Shown piece after piece: positions 60,568 to 64,000 of a DNA stretch of 64,000 nucleotides. Made by a program: the position numbers and the translations under genes. Source of the DNA: Candidatus Proelusimicrobium excrementi (lineage in GTDB: Bacteria > Elusimicrobiota > Elusimicrobia > Elusimicrobiales > Elusimicrobiaceae); the NCBI GenBank assembly GCA_934643455.1, contig CAKUBV010000002.1, positions 124,001 through 188,000 of the forward strand, read 5' to 3'. A model generated the notes under the pieces. The model did not search any database and was not told where the DNA came from. It saw nothing but the letters and a program-made list of their open reading frames with translations. Within the stretch, counting starts at the first letter, position 1, and each line of letters begins with the position of its first letter.

Positions 60568-61275
60568 ATGTCAAAAAAGAAAATGGCTGTAAATGTTTTT
60601 TTGAGCTGTTTATGCGGTTTCGTTTTTGCATCTGCGTTAAATGCGGCCTCGGACAATTCAGGAAACCAAGCAATTTCCCCAAATTGTACGACAGTTGGAG
60701 AAATACAAGAGCGGTATACCGCGGATAGTGGGTGTGGTTATACAATATCTGAAAGGACTTGCTGCAAGAATAAATTGTGGAGTCATTGGGGTGAAGCATG
60801 CCCCCCCGACCCTGGGCCTACTTTAAAAGTAAAACGCAGCGTGAGCGATTGGAGAAGCGGTACATGCAGTGGGCTTAAAAGATGTGCTTACTTTGATCCA
60901 AAAAAAGGATATTATGTAAACTCGGTAGATATAATGCCAGATATACAACAGCCAACATATCCTAAATGCAGCGTAAGGGTTGATAATAATTTTTGTAACG
61001 ATAAAGAGGAGGGATATACTTGTTATGAAAGTATTAATAGGCCAACCTGGAATGATGAGGGATCCTATTGGAATAATAACAACAACGGCACCTTTTGTAC
61101 TTACGATTATAAATATGCTTGCAATATCCCCTGTCCGTTTGATGCGCTCCAAGGGGGCCAAGGGTCCGGAGAAGATCCGCGGGGGGGCCCAGTCCAACAA
61201 TGTGAAAGACAATTATGGAAGGGAACAATGGATGTGAAATTTAACTTAGTTACATGCGTCGTGAATAACGCCTAA
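60568..61275 (+). CDS. Secreted Cys-rich protein of unknown function, paralogue 2
   Basis: A 235-residue paralogue of the 42.8-kb protein. It has a signal peptide (MSKKKMAVNVFLSCLCGFVFASALNAA), the shared module NCTTVGEIQERYTADSGCGY and TCCKNKLWSHWGEACP, then a divergent middle and C-terminus with an Asn-rich stretch (YWNNNNNGTF) and a Gly-rich stretch (GGQGSGEDPRGG). It ends FNLVTCVVNNA, echoing FDIDVVTC of paralogue 1. Cysteines are numerous, fitting an extracytoplasmic disulfide-bonded protein. The start at 60568 is set by AAAGGAGAGG; a longer in-frame version from 60535 would run through the leader. Function unknown. Confidence 0.75.
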   Translation: MSKKKMAVNVFLSCLCGFVFASALNAASDNSGNQAISPNCTTVGEIQERYTADSGCGYTISERTCCKNKLWSHWGEACPPDPGPTLKVKRSVSDWRSGTCSGLKRCAYFDPKKGYYVNSVDIMPDIQQPTYPKCSVRVDNNFCNDKEEGYTCYESINRPTWNDEGSYWNNNNNGTFCTYDYKYACNIPCPFDALQGGQGSGEDPRGGPVQQCERQLWKGTMDVKFNLVTCVVNNA

Positions 61276-61390
61276 TCAAAAAGCGGTAAAATTTGCCTTA
61301 TATTAAAGATTTTACAATGCGCGTATAAACTTTTTGTTAGAAATCTCTGTGAGATAAGCATTATTAATAATAATGCAGTCTCTCAACTAA

Positions 61391-61425
61391 CCGCCCCGCT
61401 TTGGCTAAGGCTCAGGCGGGGTTAT
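61391..61425 (+). terminator. Terminator after Cys-rich paralogue 2
   Basis: Stem CCCCGC/GCGGGG (61394-61399 with 61416-61421), followed by TTATATT; sequence start ACTAACCGCCCCGC is shared with the terminator of paralogue 1. Confidence 0.65.
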
Positions 61426-61426
61426 A

Positions 61427-61912
61427 TTATAAAGCCGTTACGGTGCTTTGCTTTTTGCGGAGCATTAAATTTTTTAGAAGTTCGCTTATGGTTTTGTGCA
61501 AAACGGGGTGTATAAAATCCGGCGCGATTTCATTTAAAGGAACAAGCACAAATTCCCTCTCGGCCAATGACTTATGCGGAACAATCAAATCCGGCAAATT
61601 TATTGATTCGTCGTCATAAAAAAGTATATCCAAATCTATTACGCGCGGGCCGTTGCGGAAAGTCGGTTTACGGCCCAAAGAGGCTTCCAACTCTTTTAAT
61701 TTTTTAAGGAGAGGCAAAGGTTTAAGGTCGGTTTGCAATAGCAGAACCGTATTTATAAAATCCGCTTGTTCGGCAAAGCCTTCAGGCTTGGAAGTAATAT
61801 AACCGGCGGTTTTCAGTATCGTTCCTATTTCGCTCAGCGCGGTGCAGGCGCGGTCAAGATTTTCTTTGGCGGGGGCTATGTTGGAGCCCAAAGCTATAAA
61901 CGCTTTAGGCAT
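61427..61912 (-). CDS. folK: 2-amino-4-hydroxy-6-hydroxymethyldihydropteridine pyrophosphokinase
   Basis: A 161-residue folate enzyme transferring pyrophosphate from ATP to hydroxymethyl-dihydropterin. Motifs: FIALGSNIAPAKENL, FINTVLLLQT, and the signature RNGPRVIDLDILFYDD, ending with VPHKSLAEREFVLVPL. It is the last gene of a tight folP-PTPS-folK operon (one-base overlap with the PTPS gene). Confidence 0.96.
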   Translation of the reverse strand: MPKAFIALGSNIAPAKENLDRACTALSEIGTILKTAGYITSKPEGFAEQADFINTVLLLQTDLKPLPLLKKLKELEASLGRKPTFRNGPRVIDLDILFYDDESINLPDLIVPHKSLAEREFVLVPLNEIAPDFIHPVLHKTISELLKNLMLRKKQSTVTAL

Positions 61913-62262
61913 TATTCTTCGCCTCTGTATTCCGTCCAGCGGTCTTCGGCTTCGGCCACTTTAACGGAATATAAATGCGGGAAGAGGTCATTAATCCGAC
62001 GGTAAATCCAAATGCAAACGGCTTCGGTTGTGGGATTTTTAAAAAACAGGCCCAAATCTTTGCCTTCGAAACGGGCGTCTATTTCCTTTTTAAAAGCGGC
62101 TGATAAGTCGCGGAAATCAATCAAATATCCTTCGGCGTTAAGCGGGCCGTGAAATGTTATTTCGTATCGGAAGATATGCTCGTGAGCAGCCTCGTCCAAA
62201 GTTCCGCAGTGGCCGTGGCGCGCCGTAAAAAAGCCCGTCTGCGTAAGGTAGATTTTCATCAT
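61912..62262 (-). CDS. 6-pyruvoyl-tetrahydropterin synthase family protein (possible PTPS-III, FolB substitute)
   Basis: A 116-residue PTPS/QueD-fold protein. Visible: FFTARHGH, HEHIFRYEITFHG with the metal-binding HxH, GYLIDFRDL, PTTEAVCIWIYRRI and EAEDRWTEY. The Cys that QueD has four residues before the HxH pair is not there; acidic Asp-Glu occupy that area, as in PTPS-III enzymes that make the pterin for FolK and replace FolB. Its place between folP and folK supports that role; QueD in queuosine synthesis is the alternative. Confidence 0.8.
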   Translation of the reverse strand: MMKIYLTQTGFFTARHGHCGTLDEAAHEHIFRYEITFHGPLNAEGYLIDFRDLSAAFKKEIDARFEGKDLGLFFKNPTTEAVCIWIYRRINDLFPHLYSVKVAEAEDRWTEYRGEE

Positions 62263-63053
62263 TTTGAAGCCTCAATCTCCTCAAAAAAATTGATTATTTT
62301 CCGTGTTTCTTTTACGTCGTGAACGCGCAAAATGTCGGCCCCGTTTTGCAATGCCACCAAATTCGCCGCCAAAGTTTGCGCTTTGCGTTTGGGCGCGCCT
62401 TCGCATTTTTGGCTTAAAAAAGTTTTGCGCGAAAGCCCGGCCAGCATTCTCACGCCCAAATCTTTAAAGAAATCCAAATGTTTAAGAAGTTCATAATTTT
62501 GGCCGCGCGTTTTTGCAAAGCCGAATCCTACGTCGATAATCACGTTTTGCTTAGCGATACCGCACGAAACAGCTTCATCAATTTTGCGCGCTAAAAAATC
62601 TTTAATTTCCCCAAGCAAATCATTGTACTCGGTTTGGGATTGCATGGTCTGCGGCGTGCCGCGCGTGTGCATTACCACTATTTGCGCGTTAAAATCTTTC
62701 ACCAGCCTGAACATTTCTTTATCGGGCGTGCCGCTTACGTCGTTTATAATATTCACTCCGGCTTTAAGGCCCGCCAAAGCTACGGGGATTTTTACGGTGT
62801 CTAAAGACAGCGGCACTTTTGGCCAAGTTTTGCGGATTTCCTTAATCAGCGGTATCACGCGGGCGAGTTCTTCCTCCGCGGAAACCGGCTGGGCGGAGGG
62901 CCTGGTGGATTCCCCGCCTATATCCAAAATATCCGCGCCTTCGCGCAGATAATCTTTGCACTTGGCCATAAGAATATCCAAATTATTTTGCGGATTGCCG
63001 TCGTAGAAAGAATCCGGCGTGGCGTTAACTATCCCCATTAATTGACGTTTCAT
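62259..63053 (-). CDS. folP: Dihydropteroate synthase
   Basis: A 264-residue TIM-barrel enzyme joining p-aminobenzoate to the pterin pyrophosphate. Motifs: MGIVNATPDSFYDG, ADILDIGGESTRPSA, INDVSG, VVMHTRGTPQTMQ, IIDVGFGFAK. Its stop overlaps the PTPS start by 4 nt. It lies 4 nt after the methyltransferase-like gene. Confidence 0.96.
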   Translation of the reverse strand: MKRQLMGIVNATPDSFYDGNPQNNLDILMAKCKDYLREGADILDIGGESTRPSAQPVSAEEELARVIPLIKEIRKTWPKVPLSLDTVKIPVALAGLKAGVNIINDVSGTPDKEMFRLVKDFNAQIVVMHTRGTPQTMQSQTEYNDLLGEIKDFLARKIDEAVSCGIAKQNVIIDVGFGFAKTRGQNYELLKHLDFFKDLGVRMLAGLSRKTFLSQKCEGAPKRKAQTLAANLVALQNGADILRVHDVKETRKIINFFEEIEASK

Positions 63054-63056
63054 AAT

Positions 63057-64000
63057 TTAGTCCTTTAAAAATCCATATTCGTATATTTTAGGTTGTATTT
63101 GTATTGCCAAAGCTTTTAGGGTATGGCGAAGAATAGCTTCTAACTCATTGAATTTTTCATCAGTTGCTTTATTGTTCATCTTACCTTTTTCATTGCGGCC
63201 TTTAAAGTATTCTTTTATTTCATAAAGTGAAGCGTCTACATATGCCCTCTCATCATTTGCAATAGTTTCGTGGTAATATGTCCACAGATTGCGCCCCGCA
63301 TCTAACACGGCTTTGGCGGCCGGCGTTAATGGACCGCGTTTTTTGAGATAGTCGTACATAAAAGTAGAGCGAAAATTGTCTTTTGCGTGTACTTCCGCAG
63401 GAGAAAAGGGAATCCAATTATTTGGCTGTCCGTGAGGGGAAATATGATTTTGTCCGTGAAAAAGTGTAAATATGATGCAGTCATTTTGGAAATCTTTATC
63501 TTTTTCGTAATTAAAGATTTCTTTTTCTTGAGTAAATAAAGAATTTTCTTCCAAATGTAGATACCTGTGGTTTGAGAAAGGATACAGAAATTGATCTCGG
63601 TCGTTTAACCAAGTTGCAGGAAAGGCATGGCGAACAGCAATATAAATACAAGTTTCCAATAAATTGTTGATAGAAATAATATTGGTGTGGTTAAAATTGT
63701 TTCTCGTAGAAATATGTATATAGTTTTGATTTTGAAAATCATTGCCCCTAGTATTTAATATGCCAATTTCTTGTTGGGAATTATCAATGTATCTTCTGTA
63801 CCAATCATTTAAAAGGGATGGAGTGGTATCAAAAGTTATATTTTTAAAATCTGTGTATTCTCCTTTTTCGTTAAAAACGTCAGCTTTTATACTAGTATTT
63901 TGAAAAGGGATAGCTGTATTCCATATATAAAAAGCGATAGGGAATTTGCCCTTTACGTTATCAAAGGTATTAGCTGGCACTAAAAATAGATTTTCTAAAT
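63057..64000 (-). CDS. C-terminal part of a probable N6-adenine DNA methyltransferase (partial)
   Basis: The frame is open to the window edge, so only about 314 C-terminal residues are seen. The segment VPANTFDNVKGKFPIAFYIWNT resembles the end of class I N6-adenine DNA methylase domains (Eco57I/type IIG or ISP style), followed by what would be a target-recognition region. The catalytic NPPY motif would lie beyond the edge and is not visible. Base composition is clearly more AT-rich than the folate genes next to it, suggesting transfer. A GTG at 63980 could be read as a start but upstream codons continue the frame. Restriction-modification or a related defence system is the likely setting. Confidence 0.55.
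   Translation of the reverse strand, partial: LENLFLVPANTFDNVKGKFPIAFYIWNTAIPFQNTSIKADVFNEKGEYTDFKNITFDTTPSLLNDWYRRYIDNSQQEIGILNTRGNDFQNQNYIHISTRNNFNHTNIISINNLLETCIYIAVRHAFPATWLNDRDQFLYPFSNHRYLHLEENSLFTQEKEIFNYEKDKDFQNDCIIFTLFHGQNHISPHGQPNNWIPFSPAEVHAKDNFRSTFMYDYLKKRGPLTPAAKAVLDAGRNLWTYYHETIANDERAYVDASLYEIKEYFKGRNEKGKMNNKATDEKFNELEAILRHTLKALAIQIQPKIYEYGFLKD

Noticed and set aside
60402..60728. 108-codon plus-strand ORF across the conserved leader
   Set aside because: Overlaps promoter, T tract and the signal peptide region of the Cys-rich gene in another frame; the twin locus does not keep it.

Overview
The window looks like a chromosomal segment of a Gram-negative, gut-type bacterium close to the phylum Elusimicrobiota. 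That assignment rests on the overall gene complement, moderate GC, compact gene-dense layout, a type II-C CRISPR locus and the general look of the proteins; it is an inference, not a database result. Both ends cut through genes: an HtrA-like serine protease on the left and a DNA methyltransferase-like gene on the right.

Layout. 0.0-4.4 kb: protease, tRNA-Thr and an envelope operon (M23 peptidase, bactofilin, SurA-N-type chaperone, PfkB kinase), then a divergent thioredoxin-like lipoprotein. 4.4-13.6 kb: radical-SAM SPL-like protein, aldo/keto reductase, CoA-binding protein, YbaB, and an AddA/AddB-type helicase-nuclease pair. 13.6-28.3 kb: UppP, CorA-like channel, AGCS symporter, nucleoside phosphorylase, TPR-Ser/Thr kinase, cation/proton antiporter, PgeF-like, MurI, LysS, peptide-binding lipoprotein, C39-like protease and CreD, interspersed with tRNA-Gln, tRNA-Met/Ile(CAT) and tRNA-Pro.

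28.4-35.6 kb is an accessory island: cas9-cas1-cas2 (type II-C), an antisense-oriented tracrRNA candidate, a four-repeat CRISPR array whose best promoter also points back toward cas2, a broken IS transposase, and a phage polyvalent-protein fragment lying against tRNA-Arg. 35.8-41.9 kb: thioredoxin, rmlA-rmlC-rmlB, NhaC antiporter with a 5' hairpin, a second sigma-70 factor with a histone-H1-like tail, and apt. 43.7-47.5 kb is the classical rpsU-dnaG-rpoD operon, followed by a HIT protein.

48.1-59.4 kb is a biosynthetic operon: a 2973-residue megasynthase (KS-AT-KS-4xACP-KR-DH, related in architecture to PUFA synthases), an Sfp-type phosphopantetheinyl transferase and an acyl-CoA carboxyltransferase. 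All four ACP domains carry Thr where the phosphopantetheine-bearing Ser is expected; this is the most striking observation in the window.

Two secreted Cys-rich paralogues (42.8 and 60.6 kb) sit behind nearly identical leaders containing an 11-T tract inside the promoter, and both are preceded by clusters of dispersed palindromic repeats, one of which is split by a roughly 270-bp element with 20-bp terminal inverted repeats. The right end holds a folP-PTPS-folK folate operon. Several genes have a -10 box exactly 6 nt before the ATG, suggesting leaderless transcripts.
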